64,000 bases of DNA from Eubacteriales bacterium (GTDB lineage Bacteria; Bacillota; Clostridia; Lachnospirales; Lachnospiraceae), in NCBI GenBank assembly GCA_030537195.1, contig JAUNOK010000011.1:1588-65587 (forward strand), in the 5' to 3' direction. A program made the position numbers and the translations under genes. The notes beneath the pieces are model-generated. The model worked only from the letters and a program-made list of their open reading frames with translations. It had not been told where the DNA came from and did no database searches. Shown one piece after another: positions 32,021 to 41,579 of the stretch (the first letter of the stretch is position 1; every line of letters begins with the position of its first letter).

Positions 32021-33907
32021 CTATCTATGGCTGTTAATGTATCCGATAAACTCATCACCAGAAAGTGGCTTTGAAAAATAATATCCCTGTATATAATCAA
32101 CGCCAAGCTTTACAAAAGTTTCAAGCATATATCTGTTTTCTATTCCTTCAGCAACCATCTTTAACCCCATCTCATGAACCATAGAAAGAGTTGACTCAAC
32201 AACAAGCTTTGCCTTAGGACTGCTGAAGTAAGCCCTTGTCATATTCATATCAAGTTTAATGATATCTACCGGCATATCAATTATATAATTCAGATTAGAC
32301 TCTCCATTACCAAAATCATCCAGAGAAAATGAAACACCATGATTTCTTAAGCCATCCATATTAGCCAGCAATATTTTTCTCGTAAGAATCGAACCAGATT
32401 CTGTAATTTCAAGATTGATACACGAAGGATCAATATTATATCTATTCATAATATCAATATATTCCCTGCTCAGATTGACTCTGTCGCACTGCAGAACTGA
32501 CAGATTAACTTCAACATATTCAATTCCAAGCTTTGGCAGATTAAAATCTTTAATAAACTGACATGTCTTCTCAAATATAATTGCACCAATCTGATTGATT
32601 AATCCACATTCTTCAGCAACAGGTATAAAAACCCCCGGTGTTATAACCTGTCCATTTTTATCTATTATTCTCGCAAGTGCTTCTGCTGAAACAACCCTTC
32701 CTTCTTTAACAGAATATATCGGCTGGAAGTATGGGATAATTCTGTCATTATCTATAGCATCAATAAGTATTTCCTTAACAGCTTCTCTGTCACGCCATTC
32801 AGAAACAACTTTTTCATCTATTACATAAACACTATTAAACGCTGCACTTTCATCATTCTTATAACTTTGTAAAAGAGCAAATACTTCATCTGCATTGCCT
32901 GCTATAGCACTGTCTTTCATCACAACCATCAATGGTCTGTATGAAACAGATGCAGCAATATCCTTTAGCCATGGCTTTTTAATACGTGCCTGGATTTCTT
33001 CCATGCACTGTTCCATGTATGCCTTGTTCCTGAATGTAATGATAAGTTCCTGATCCACATTCTTATACACTTTAACTCTCTTAAACCTGCTAAGGTACTT
33101 TTCAGCTTCTTTAAGAATCTGCTTAACATCATGCTCATCTATGCCAAGACGTTTATAGTCCACAAATGACAGAAGAATTACACTGAATGAATCATTCCGT
33201 TCATAACACTGCTTCATATATTCCATGAAAGCATGTGCATTAAAACAGCCAAGCTGTCTGTCAATCATCGACTGTGGATTCTCAAGCACGCAGAAAAGTG
33301 TCATAACTCCTATTGAACACGCAAATCCAACAAGAAGCATATGATTGTTAAAAGCCTGAATAAATGCACATATTATCCAGAAATCAATCCATATAAGTGC
33401 TGCCGCCCGTCTCTGCTCATTCATATGTCTGCCATAACGCATTATCTGATATATTGCGTCAAGAAGAAATGTCAGAACAAATATATATGTTGATATAACA
33501 CTTGCTCCATATGAATACACATAATTATTCTCTCTTATTACACCAATTGGCAGAGCAAGAATAATCACCGACATTATTGCAGTCACAACTACATATATAT
33601 TCACTTTATAATAATACTGATGCTCTACATATACATCTGCCAGCACATATACCAGCGCACACATCGCCACTATAAGTAACGACACCAGATATATTTTGCA
33701 TACTGCCTTCACAAGCAGCTGTGGCAGATAATCTTTATATACTATTGCAGCAACTGAAGTTATATCTAACATTATACTAACCATTGTTGCCATTAATATA
33801 ATAAAAAATATATTTTCTGTATGAAGTCCTACTTTTTTCTGTTTTACAAAAATTATAAATATAACCAGTACAATAATAAGACCACATATCTGTCCCTGTA
33901 TATTCAT
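32021..33907 (-). CDS. membrane-bound EAL-domain c-di-GMP phosphodiesterase
   Basis: A 628-residue protein. The first 220 residues contain about eight transmembrane helices. A middle region (about 220-370) looks like a degenerate GGDEF domain lacking the signature. The C-terminal EAL domain (about 375-625) has its catalytic motifs: EALARI, NLEITES, SLDDFGNGESNLNY, KLDMNM, AEGIEN and QGYYFSKPL. It should therefore hydrolyse cyclic di-GMP, with the membrane part acting as sensor. It lies 17 bases after the helicase gene at 33925-35547. Confidence 0.88.
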   Translation of the reverse strand: MNIQGQICGLIIVLVIFIIFVKQKKVGLHTENIFFIILMATMVSIMLDITSVAAIVYKDYLPQLLVKAVCKIYLVSLLIVAMCALVYVLADVYVEHQYYYKVNIYVVVTAIMSVIILALPIGVIRENNYVYSYGASVISTYIFVLTFLLDAIYQIMRYGRHMNEQRRAAALIWIDFWIICAFIQAFNNHMLLVGFACSIGVMTLFCVLENPQSMIDRQLGCFNAHAFMEYMKQCYERNDSFSVILLSFVDYKRLGIDEHDVKQILKEAEKYLSRFKRVKVYKNVDQELIITFRNKAYMEQCMEEIQARIKKPWLKDIAASVSYRPLMVVMKDSAIAGNADEVFALLQSYKNDESAAFNSVYVIDEKVVSEWRDREAVKEILIDAIDNDRIIPYFQPIYSVKEGRVVSAEALARIIDKNGQVITPGVFIPVAEECGLINQIGAIIFEKTCQFIKDFNLPKLGIEYVEVNLSVLQCDRVNLSREYIDIMNRYNIDPSCINLEITESGSILTRKILLANMDGLRNHGVSFSLDDFGNGESNLNYIIDMPVDIIKLDMNMTRAYFSSPKAKLVVESTLSMVHEMGLKMVAEGIENRYMLETFVKLGVDYIQGYYFSKPLSGDEFIGYINSHR

Positions 33908-33924
33908 ATACCCATCTCCATTAA

Positions 33925-35547
33925 TTATCTGTTTCTGTGACGAATTCTCTCAATCCTGTTCATCTCATAACATTTTTCACACATGCCAAACCTGTGATTC
34001 CATTCAAGCTTCTTTCCACATCTCTTACATCTGTTAAAAAACTCCCCATTAGTAAGTTCGCTTACTATACGTTCTGATACATCTTCTTTCAATATTCTTA
34101 TGCGCTCATTATATTCTGATATATTAAGTGCATTACAATAAGAATTCAGCAGATCAAGCTTTTTATATAACTGCTCCAGATCATCAAGCTTCATGCTCAT
34201 TATATCATCATATTCAGTATCAACATAATACCACATTCTGCTTACGGGTTCACCATCTGCTGTCATATCAACCAGATCCTGCCACAGATACTTTAACTGC
34301 TCACTGTTTTCATCAAATGGTATATTAATAAGACTGTATTCCAAGTCTTTGTTAATCTTCTCTCCATGCTTTTTCTCAATATATTCAGCAAGCTTGATAC
34401 GGTTCTTAAGATCAGCAACTGAAAAACATTTTTTCTCAATCGTCTTTAACCATATCTTAAATATCTCTGAAAGGCTGTACGGCATATCAAGCACTTTTCT
34501 AGGAGGCTGAATTACACAGCTTGTTATCTGTTCATATCTTCCATGAAGAAGCTCACCTATCTCCTGTCTGTCCTCTATTGAATTGACATAACCCTGGTCA
34601 TACATGCCTTTTCTTCCAGCTCTTCCGGCAATCTGCTTAACTTCACTCATATTAAGAGGTCTCTTTGATTTGCCGTCAAACTTTCTTGCCTCAGTAAATA
34701 TAACCCTCCTTATCGGAAGATTCACTCCCATTCCAATTGCATCAGTACATACAACAATCTTACTCTCTCCGTTTAAGAATCTGGCAACCTCTGCCTTTCT
34801 TACACTATAAGGAAGTGAACCATATATAACACTTACCTTATATCCTTCTTTTTTAAGTAATGTCGCAAGCATAAGCACTTTTCTTCGTGAAAATGCGACT
34901 AAAGCATCGCCGTCTTTTATATCATCCGGAAATGTAAAATCATGATCTTCCATTATGAGTCTAGAATTTCTTTTATGTCTTATGTCCGTATATGTGTCTC
35001 CGCACATTTTTATAAGCATTTTAACAATATGTATTGCATTTGGTGACATGCATATGTGGATAACATCCGCATTGACGCCAAGAATTGCCTCTGTCCACGC
35101 CCATCCCCTGTCTTTGTCTGACACCATCTGGGCTTCATCTATTACACAGACATCGTAATGTCTGCTTATATCCATCTTCTCAACAGTACATGATAAATGT
35201 TTTGCGCCTTCCCTTATGTCCTTCTCTTCGCCTGTTGTTAAAGAACAGTTAATTCCTCTGGCAAGGCTCATCTCCTGAATCTCTAACGCAAGCAGTCTTA
35301 AAGGTGCAAGGTACATTCCTGCATCTGCATTGTAAAAATCCTCAAGTGCATCATGGGTTTTTCCAGTATTAGTCTCCCCTATGTGTAATATAAAATGTCT
35401 CTTTATATCTCTGGCTTCCGGATATAACTGGGTTATATCCTCTGGTATGCTCTCCATTAAGGCAGTCTTTATCTTAAGTTCCTTAAGACTGGCAAGATCC
35501 TTTGGCACGAATTTCTTTTTTTTCTTTTTATAGTAATATCTAGCCAT
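33925..35547 (-). CDS. Suv3-like DExH RNA helicase
   Basis: A 540-residue superfamily-2 helicase of the Suv3 type. Walker A GETNTGKTH at 57-65, the DEAQ box at 137-140, the second RecA fold (VSVIYGSLP, VVCTDAIGMGVNLPI, QIAGRAGRKG) and a C-terminal four-Cys zinc ribbon (CKRCGKKLEW, CEKCYE). In mitochondria Suv3 unwinds RNA for decay; the bacterial relatives are poorly studied. A TTG start 15 codons upstream falls inside the thrS terminator. The ATG at 35547, after AGGG, gives a Lys-rich N-terminus and is preferred. Confidence 0.85.
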   Translation of the reverse strand: MARYYYKKKKKKFVPKDLASLKELKIKTALMESIPEDITQLYPEARDIKRHFILHIGETNTGKTHDALEDFYNADAGMYLAPLRLLALEIQEMSLARGINCSLTTGEEKDIREGAKHLSCTVEKMDISRHYDVCVIDEAQMVSDKDRGWAWTEAILGVNADVIHICMSPNAIHIVKMLIKMCGDTYTDIRHKRNSRLIMEDHDFTFPDDIKDGDALVAFSRRKVLMLATLLKKEGYKVSVIYGSLPYSVRKAEVARFLNGESKIVVCTDAIGMGVNLPIRRVIFTEARKFDGKSKRPLNMSEVKQIAGRAGRKGMYDQGYVNSIEDRQEIGELLHGRYEQITSCVIQPPRKVLDMPYSLSEIFKIWLKTIEKKCFSVADLKNRIKLAEYIEKKHGEKINKDLEYSLINIPFDENSEQLKYLWQDLVDMTADGEPVSRMWYYVDTEYDDIMSMKLDDLEQLYKKLDLLNSYCNALNISEYNERIRILKEDVSERIVSELTNGEFFNRCKRCGKKLEWNHRFGMCEKCYEMNRIERIRHRNR

Positions 35548-35576
35548 TTGTTTCCCTATTGTTTTCTGAAATATAA

Positions 35577-35622
35577 ACAAAAAGCGTGACAATGCATAAT
35601 AACATTACATATTGTCACGCTT
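35577..35622 (-). terminator. rho-independent terminator of thrS
   Basis: On the minus strand AAGCGTGACAAT, 17-base loop, ATTGTCACGCTT then TTT. Perfect 12-bp stem, 22 bases after the thrS stop. Confidence 0.85.
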
Positions 35623-35643
35623 CTGTTAATAAGGTCAATCTAA

Positions 35644-37419
35644 TTATTTAGCTGCTGCTGGATTAATCTTCTTAGTAGCGATTTCATCCTTAAGCATTGC
35701 AACAAATTCGTCCTTTGATACTGTAGTTGACTTCTGCTCACCGTGAAGTCTGTAGCTTACAGTTCCTTCAGCCGCTTCATTCTTACCAAGTACGATAAGG
35801 TAAGGAATCTTCTTAACCTGAGCTTCTCTTACTCTGTAACCAAGTTTTTCTGCTCTCTCATCAATCTCAACTCTGATTCCATTATCTGCAAGATAATCAT
35901 AGAGACCATGTGCATATGCATTTAACTCCTCATCTTCATTCTTAACTGGAAGAATTGTAGCCTGTACAGGAGCAAGCCATAATGGAAGGTTACCCTTTGT
36001 CTCTTCAAGTATATAAGCCATGAATCTGTCAAGAGAACCAAGAATAGCTCTGTGAAGAACTACAGGAGTCTTCTTCTGTCCGTCCTTGTCAATATAAGTT
36101 AAGTTGAACTTAGCTGGGAGGCAGAAATCAAGCTGGCATGTTGATAATGTATATTCATTACCGATAGCTGGCTTAACGTTAACATCAAGCTTAGGGCCAT
36201 AGAATGCAGCCTCTCCGATTTCTTCTGTGTACTCAATTCCGATATCATTAAGAACCTTTCTTAATGCGTTCTCAGCATTGTTCCACATCTCATCATCATC
36301 ATGATACTTAACCTTATCTTCTGGGTCTCTTAATGAGAGAACACAGCGGTAATCTGTAATATTGAAATCCTTATATGTTTCAAATATAAGGTCTACAACC
36401 TTAGCGAATTCTGATTCAATCTGCTCTGGTGTTACGAAAAGATGGGCATCATTCTGACAGAAATGTCTTCCTCTTTCAATACCCTTTAATGTTCCACTAG
36501 CCTCGAATCTGAAGTCATGCGCAATCTCACCTATTCTGATAGGAAGATCCTTGTAAGAATGCATTTTGTTAGCATATATCATCATATGGTGAGGGCAGTT
36601 CATTGGTCTTAATACAAATGATTCGCCTTCAACTTCCATAGCTGGGAACATATTTTCCTTGTAGTGATCCCAATGGCCTGATGTCTTGTAAAGATTAACT
36701 GTACCAACACATGGTGTCATTACATGAAGGTATCCAAGCTTTCTTTCCTTGTCCTTAATGTAATTCTCAAGTTCCTGCCATACTGTATATCCCTTTGGTA
36801 AGAACATTGGAAGTCCACGGCCTATAAGGTCGTCTGACATGAAAAGTTCCATTTCCTTGCCAATCTTTCTGTGGTCACGCTCTTTAGCTTCCTCAAGGAG
36901 CTTAAGATGTTCTTCAAGTTCCTCAGCTGTTGGGAAACATACACCATAGATTCTCTGCATTACATGATTGTTGGCATCACCCTTCCAGTATACTCCAGAA
37001 TATTTAACAAGCTTGAAGTTCTTGCAAAGCTTAGTATTATCAACATGAGGTCCACGACAGAGATCTGTGAAATCACCCTGATCATAAACTGTGATATTGC
37101 CATCTTCAAGACCGCTTATAAGGTCAAGCTTGTACATATCATCCTTGAACATCTCAAGTGCTTCTGCCTTAGAAACTTCTCTTCTATATATCTTCTTACC
37201 TTCCTTGCAGATCTTCTTCATCTCTTTCTCGATAGCTGCAATAGCTTCATCATTGATTACATTATCTCCAAGGTCTATATCATAATAGAATCCCTCTTTA
37301 ACTACTGGTCCAACCCAGAACTTGGCATGTGGATATAAATGCTTAACTGCCTGTGCCATAACATGTGCACATGAATGATTAAGAGTATTCAGTCTTTCGT
37401 CTTCCTTAAAATTAACCAT
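35644..37419 (-). CDS. thrS: threonyl-tRNA synthetase lacking the TGS domain
   Basis: A 591-residue class II synthetase. It begins directly with the editing-domain helix (LNHSCAHVMAQAVKHLYP, His 15 and His 19) and lacks the roughly 60-residue N-terminal TGS domain found in most ThrS. Then come motif 1, motif 2 (RPMNCPHHMMIY, FRFEASG) and motif 3 (RAILGSLDRFMAY), and the anticodon-binding domain (PVQATILPV). Editing His and aminoacylation residues look intact, so it should charge tRNA-Thr. A T-box leader controls it. AAAGGAG precedes the ATG. Confidence 0.95.
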   Translation of the reverse strand: MVNFKEDERLNTLNHSCAHVMAQAVKHLYPHAKFWVGPVVKEGFYYDIDLGDNVINDEAIAAIEKEMKKICKEGKKIYRREVSKAEALEMFKDDMYKLDLISGLEDGNITVYDQGDFTDLCRGPHVDNTKLCKNFKLVKYSGVYWKGDANNHVMQRIYGVCFPTAEELEEHLKLLEEAKERDHRKIGKEMELFMSDDLIGRGLPMFLPKGYTVWQELENYIKDKERKLGYLHVMTPCVGTVNLYKTSGHWDHYKENMFPAMEVEGESFVLRPMNCPHHMMIYANKMHSYKDLPIRIGEIAHDFRFEASGTLKGIERGRHFCQNDAHLFVTPEQIESEFAKVVDLIFETYKDFNITDYRCVLSLRDPEDKVKYHDDDEMWNNAENALRKVLNDIGIEYTEEIGEAAFYGPKLDVNVKPAIGNEYTLSTCQLDFCLPAKFNLTYIDKDGQKKTPVVLHRAILGSLDRFMAYILEETKGNLPLWLAPVQATILPVKNEDEELNAYAHGLYDYLADNGIRVEIDERAEKLGYRVREAQVKKIPYLIVLGKNEAAEGTVSYRLHGEQKSTTVSKDEFVAMLKDEIATKKINPAAAK

Positions 37420-37458
37420 GATAAATCTCCTTTTGTGTTAATATTTCATTACTCGCGC

Positions 37459-37715
37459 AAAAAAGCCCCTTATACAGTGGCTTTCCAGCTTGCTGTATAA
37501 GGGGCGAATATTCAATCCGCGGTTCCACCCTTATTATTCTCTCATGTAGGAGAACATCTCATTACGATTATAACGGAATCACCGTGCCGTATTGGGGCCG
37601 CTCAGAGGTGGTTTTCCCACATTCGTATTCTAAGGCACTTCCACCATATATGCCTCTCTCTGTAGAACCGTAACATAGTACTCTTCTCGTCAACGCTTTG
37701 ATTAGAAGTATATTT
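37459..37715 (-). promoter_or_regulatory. T-box riboswitch (threonine)
   Basis: The invariant T-box AGGGTGGAACCGCG is at 37518-37531 (minus strand). The terminator GCCCCTTATACAG ... CTGTATAAGGGGC (37465-37477 with 37493-37505) ends in TTTTTT. Upstream are stem I sequences with AGAGAG and a candidate specifier ACG followed by A (37624-37626). It reads uncharged tRNA-Thr and allows thrS expression on starvation. Confidence 0.9.
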
Positions 37716-37735
37716 CAAAAGCTGCCCAATGTCAA
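37707..37735 (-). promoter_or_regulatory. thrS promoter
   Basis: On the minus strand TTGACA (37730-37735), 17 bases, TATACT (37707-37712), placed to transcribe the whole T-box leader. Confidence 0.75.
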
Positions 37736-37792
37736 CCTGTTAATCACGGATTTTCTATTCAATTTGTAATTCAATTTTCTTTTTATTTCCTA

Positions 37793-38866
37793 TTACGATA
37801 ACACTTCTGCTATTAAATCAATATTCTTTTTTATCTCTGCAACAATCAGCTTACTTATAAATTCGAAATCAATCCGTTCATCCATATCACAATATATCTT
37901 TTCGTACTCTTTAGCCTTATTCTCATCTTTATCCTTGAACCTGGCCTTTCCAACAATGTACATAAAAGAATTAGCAACCTTTGGATATGCACTATTTTCA
38001 ATAATATAGAAATCTTCCGGCTTACTTTCCATATCCAACTTTAATTTTTCCATATTTCCCACAAATTCATTTACTACTTCCGGGAAATGTTCTTTTATAT
38101 ACATAAGATTCTTATTAAGTGCAGTTGCACTCTTGATAGCAAGCTGTTTTTCTTCCGGATTCTTGTATTTATCATAATCTTCTTCTGGCACATTTTCTCC
38201 TGAAATCGATTTTTCAAGCTCATTAAGCCAGTAAAAATGTTCTTTCAGATTATCAGGAAACATAAAATATGTTGAAAACTCATGATCTATCATAGGTGCA
38301 AGTTTAATTATTCTGTCATCTTCATCACATATGAATGCCACATTTTCATAATGGTAATTCTGGTCGCCCTTTAACACTGACACCAGAACATGTCGTGCAA
38401 GATCACAGGCAACGCCCTCATGCTCTTTGAAAAAATCGGACATAAAAATGTCAGTATAATCATAAAACATCATACAGTAATTAATATAATTATCTATATC
38501 CACATGTTTATCAGGATTACTTCTGAAAAATTCCAGCAGATTCTTAAGTTTCTGCCCTTCGTCATATATAACAGGCACCGTTGTTCCATAATCATGATAT
38601 TTTGGCTGTCCCGCCTCATATCCTCTGCATAACGCCAGCTGATAAACAGGCGCAGCCATAAAATATTTATCAATCACATGCGACCAGAACACTTCTGAAT
38701 AGGCATACATTGGTGTCGTGAATGGCTTTGACTTGGAAAGTGGCTTGAATATCTGATTGCCCTCAAACACCGGGAAATGCTTCTCACCCTTAACCACTCC
38801 CACAGCTTCTGCACTGAGATTATATATCCTGTTATTATAAATGTATTCTTTAACTGGAAACTCCAT
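37793..38866 (-). CDS. HipA-like kinase-fold protein
   Basis: A 357-residue soluble protein. The segment KGDQNYHYENVAFI (167 onward) followed by KLAPMIDHEFSTYF (Asp 194) matches the catalytic Asp/Asn and metal-binding Asp of HipA-like and PI3/4-kinase-like folds. The rest is not recognisable to me, and no HipB-type antitoxin gene is adjacent. Upstream by 35 bases on the same strand is a PTS IIC-like membrane protein, which may be cotranscribed. The substrate is unknown; the kinase assignment rests on motif spacing. Confidence 0.6.
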   Translation of the reverse strand: MEFPVKEYIYNNRIYNLSAEAVGVVKGEKHFPVFEGNQIFKPLSKSKPFTTPMYAYSEVFWSHVIDKYFMAAPVYQLALCRGYEAGQPKYHDYGTTVPVIYDEGQKLKNLLEFFRSNPDKHVDIDNYINYCMMFYDYTDIFMSDFFKEHEGVACDLARHVLVSVLKGDQNYHYENVAFICDEDDRIIKLAPMIDHEFSTYFMFPDNLKEHFYWLNELEKSISGENVPEEDYDKYKNPEEKQLAIKSATALNKNLMYIKEHFPEVVNEFVGNMEKLKLDMESKPEDFYIIENSAYPKVANSFMYIVGKARFKDKDENKAKEYEKIYCDMDERIDFEFISKLIVAEIKKNIDLIAEVLS

Positions 38867-38901
38867 ACTGCCTCTCTTCTCCCCTGATACAATCCTGTAA
38901 A

Positions 38902-39996
38902 TTAAGAAAGTTTCATATCTCCATCTTTAACCCAGCCAATCTTCTTAAGAAGCATATTAATAAGCGGGCAGAGAACTGCTGGCAGAACGAATGATATAAG
39001 TATCATTCCAGCCCAGTCAAATCCTGTAATTGCAGCCTTAGTTCCATTAGCAATATCATTTACCCAGCCGGAATACACACCAATCTGACCGACAAATCCG
39101 CAAGTTCCCATACCAGATGATACAGGAGTGCCATTCATCTGCAGTTTGAACAGGCATGTTGCCATAGGACCTGTAATTACAGATGTAACTATAGGTGCAA
39201 TCCATATACGCGGATTCTTAATAATATTTCCCATCTGAAGCATTGACGTACCTATCCCCTGAGAAACAAGTCCGCCCCAGCGGTTCTCCTTGAATGACAT
39301 AACTGCAAAACCAACCATCTGCGCACAACAACCTGCAACTGCTGCTCCACCTGCAAGTCCTGTAAGTCCAAATGCAGCGCATATAGCTGCTGATGATATA
39401 GGAAGTGTAAGCGCAATTCCAACAAGTACTGATACTACAATTCCCATAAGGAAAGGCTGGAGATTAGTTGCAAGCATAATAAGTTCACCAATCTTCATTG
39501 CTGCTTTTCCCAAAGCCGGCGCGATAAGAGCCGCAACTCCTGTTCCAACACCTATAGTAACAAGCGGTGTAATAAGAATATCAATCTTAGTTTCCTTAGA
39601 AATCATTTTACCTGCTTCTGCTGCAATGATTGCAACAAAATATACTGCAAGCGGACCGCCTGCCCCGCCAAGTGCATTAGACGCAAATCCAACTGTTATA
39701 AGTGAAAACAACACAAGTGGAGGGCATTTCAGCGCATAACCAATTGCAACCGCCATTGCCGGTCCGCTCATTGCTGATGCAAGCCCTCCAACTGTATAAT
39801 TCACACCACTTACCGTTGCCACAGTATCAGTAAGAAAACCAATATGTAACTGTGTTCCAAGTGTATTAAGAATTGTTCCTATAAGCAGCGAGCAGAACAA
39901 TCCCTGCGCCATCGCCCCCAGCGCATCAATACCATACCTTTTAACTGAAACTTCAATATCTTTACGTTTCAGAAAAGCCTTAAATTTCTCCCACAT
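38902..39996 (-). CDS. PTS IIC-like membrane protein (PTS_EIIC_2 type)
   Basis: A 364-residue polytopic protein with about ten hydrophobic segments rich in Gly and Ala. It begins with a cytoplasmic KFKAFLKRKDIEVSVKRYGI and contains ASAMSGPAMAVAIGYAL, GGAGGPLAVYFVAI and GTSMLQMGNIIKNPRIWIAP, as in the PTS_EIIC_2 family. No EIIA or EIIB domain or gene accompanies it, so transport by the classical PTS is doubtful. These proteins may be regulators or carriers of unknown substrate. Confidence 0.75.
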   Translation of the reverse strand: MWEKFKAFLKRKDIEVSVKRYGIDALGAMAQGLFCSLLIGTILNTLGTQLHIGFLTDTVATVSGVNYTVGGLASAMSGPAMAVAIGYALKCPPLVLFSLITVGFASNALGGAGGPLAVYFVAIIAAEAGKMISKETKIDILITPLVTIGVGTGVAALIAPALGKAAMKIGELIMLATNLQPFLMGIVVSVLVGIALTLPISSAAICAAFGLTGLAGGAAVAGCCAQMVGFAVMSFKENRWGGLVSQGIGTSMLQMGNIIKNPRIWIAPIVTSVITGPMATCLFKLQMNGTPVSSGMGTCGFVGQIGVYSGWVNDIANGTKAAITGFDWAGMILISFVLPAVLCPLINMLLKKIGWVKDGDMKLS

Positions 39997-40097
39997 AAAT
40001 AAACCTCACTTTTGTAAATTTTCATCATGATAGCATATTATGTGGGATTTGTGAATTGTTCTATTCTGATTATAAATTAATTATCAATTAATGTTTA

Positions 40098-40274
40098 TCA
40101 GAATGTAATGCTGCCTATTATTCCGTTCATTTTCCCAAGAGCTGATTTTCTTTCTCTTATAGCTCTCTCTAAAGACATTTTTTCATAAGATGTCCCTTTA
40201 AGCTCTTCTATTGTCCATTCATCCCCTAAATCAGCCATCTCATCAATAAAAATTTCCTTTTCATTTTCTTTCAT
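40098..40274 (-). CDS. small hypothetical protein
   Basis: A 58-residue charged, soluble protein (MKENEKEIFIDEMADLGDEW, later SYEKMSLERAIRERKSALG) of no family I know. An ORF extends 16 codons upstream, but GGAG lies 11 bases before the ATG at 40274, so this start is preferred. It follows the lipoprotein gene at 40316 by 41 bases and probably belongs to the MerR-lipoprotein operon. Confidence 0.5.
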   Translation of the reverse strand: MKENEKEIFIDEMADLGDEWTIEELKGTSYEKMSLERAIRERKSALGKMNGIIGSITF

Positions 40275-40315
40275 AACTATATATTCTCCATTCTTTATTA
40301 TTACAAATATTATAA

Positions 40316-41095
40316 CTACCACTGCTGTGCCAATAACTCGATTGAGTCATGATCTGGCCAATCCGTTGAATAATACTTATACTCAAACGGAGTATTTTGT
40401 CCAATCTTTAGATCATGCACATAAGTTGTATCTACATATACAATTTTCCCATCCTTCAACAGGCTTACTGTTAATGTCACATTATCCACATCTGAGGAGA
40501 AATTATTCATAATTTCTCCTGTAATCTTTTTGCTGTATCTTTCACTTATTTCTGATACATTAGTAAATGAAAAATCTGAGCTCAATGAATTTTCTTTTCT
40601 GATAGAATCTGTAACATTGATATAATCAGTGGTCACATTTAATTCAATCTTACAATCATCTGTATAATTAGAAACTCCAATTGACTCAATCATTACAACT
40701 GTATCACCTGGCATAATATAGCTACATGTATCATAATCCGTAGCTAATATTGTTCCATCCGAACTCTTAACCGTTACTGTAAGCTTTGGATATTCTGCCA
40801 TTTTGGCATCATTTGGATTATGTACTTTTGCATATGCATCAAGATATGTCGTTTCCCCTATTCTTGACGATTCAAAATATCCTGAGTCTATTATTTCTAA
40901 TTCTTTCTTCTCACTTTCTGATGCGTTTGAATTAGATACACCAAATATTGATGTGCCAACAGCTGACTTAGAATTTTCCTCTTCCATTACATTTTCAGAC
41001 TGGTTACCCATGTTGTTCCCACCAGCTTTTCCACATCCTGCCAAACATGACAGACACACAACCATTGTCACACAATAGATCATAAACTTTCTCAT
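40316..41095 (-). CDS. hypothetical lipoprotein, MerR-linked
   Basis: A 259-residue lipoprotein: signal peptide with LAGC (Cys 21), a polar linker, then two beta-rich repeats (about 70-150 and 170-250) each with a pattern like DAYAKVHNPND, YPKLTVTVKSSDGTILATD and KITGEIMNNFSSDVDNVTLT, resembling FxLYD-type domains. Its start is only 4 bases after the MerR stop codon, so the two are cotranscribed and possibly coupled. A role in sensing or responding to an envelope stress is inference. Confidence 0.7.
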   Translation of the reverse strand: MRKFMIYCVTMVVCLSCLAGCGKAGGNNMGNQSENVMEEENSKSAVGTSIFGVSNSNASESEKKELEIIDSGYFESSRIGETTYLDAYAKVHNPNDAKMAEYPKLTVTVKSSDGTILATDYDTCSYIMPGDTVVMIESIGVSNYTDDCKIELNVTTDYINVTDSIRKENSLSSDFSFTNVSEISERYSKKITGEIMNNFSSDVDNVTLTVSLLKDGKIVYVDTTYVHDLKIGQNTPFEYKYYSTDWPDHDSIELLAQQW

Positions 41096-41099
41096 AATT

Positions 41100-41453
41100 T
41101 TACCTCCTTAACTCAGCCTCAAATCTTTTTAATAATTGTTCTGCCATCTCAATAAGTTCTGCTGTTTCTGACTGATTATCATACATATTATTAATCTTTT
41201 CTTTAAGAATTCTTACCTGCTCATCTACTGTCATGTATTCAAGCTTCGCAATCTCTGATAATCTGTATCCAAACCTCTGATACAATCTTATCTTTTTAAT
41301 CTTTTTTACTGCAGCATCATCATATAGCAGGTAACCATACTTATTCTTTGTAGTTGCTTTAACCAAGCCATAGTTTTCATATGTCTGCACAATCTTTCTT
41401 GTCACTCCTGTTTCCTTGCATACTTCTTTAAGTGTCATTAAATCATTCCTCAT
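41100..41453 (-). CDS. MerR-family transcriptional regulator
   Basis: A 117-residue MerR-type regulator. Winged HTH at about 6-72 (LKEVCKETGVTRKIVQTYEN, YGYLLYDDAAVKKIKKIRLY) followed by a dimerisation coiled coil (DEQVRILKEKINNMYDNQSE). There is no C-terminal effector domain or conserved Cys. GGAGGG precedes the ATG. A perfect 10-bp-arm palindrome immediately upstream looks like its operator. It heads a small operon with a lipoprotein. Confidence 0.85.
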   Translation of the reverse strand: MRNDLMTLKEVCKETGVTRKIVQTYENYGLVKATTKNKYGYLLYDDAAVKKIKKIRLYQRFGYRLSEIAKLEYMTVDEQVRILKEKINNMYDNQSETAELIEMAEQLLKRFEAELRR

Positions 41454-41471
41454 AGGCCCTCCTTTAACCTA

Positions 41472-41494
41472 TGACTGCTCCAACGGAGCAGTCA
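41472..41494. promoter_or_regulatory. MerR-type operator palindrome
   Basis: TGACTGCTCC (41472-41481), 3 bases, GGAGCAGTCA (41485-41494), perfect. On the minus strand it is overlapped by TTGACT as a possible -35 with a long spacer to TAGGTT, the layout of MerR-controlled promoters. The resulting mRNA leader would be very short, so a second promoter is possible. Confidence 0.65.
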
Positions 41495-41579
41495 AATGGT
41501 TTTTACAAAAAAATTTATTTTCATAAAAGGCCATGTAAATTTCGCGAAAAATGATTATGATGATGTATGTTAAGGCATG

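Noticed and set aside
37459..37505. Hairpin read as a plain terminator
   Set aside because: The conserved AGGGTGGAACCGCG next to it and the long structured leader show it is the terminator part of a T-box.
40060..40105. Inverted repeat ATTCTGAT/ATCAGAAT as a terminator after the 58-residue gene
   Set aside because: Arms are only 8 bp with a very long loop and no T-run.
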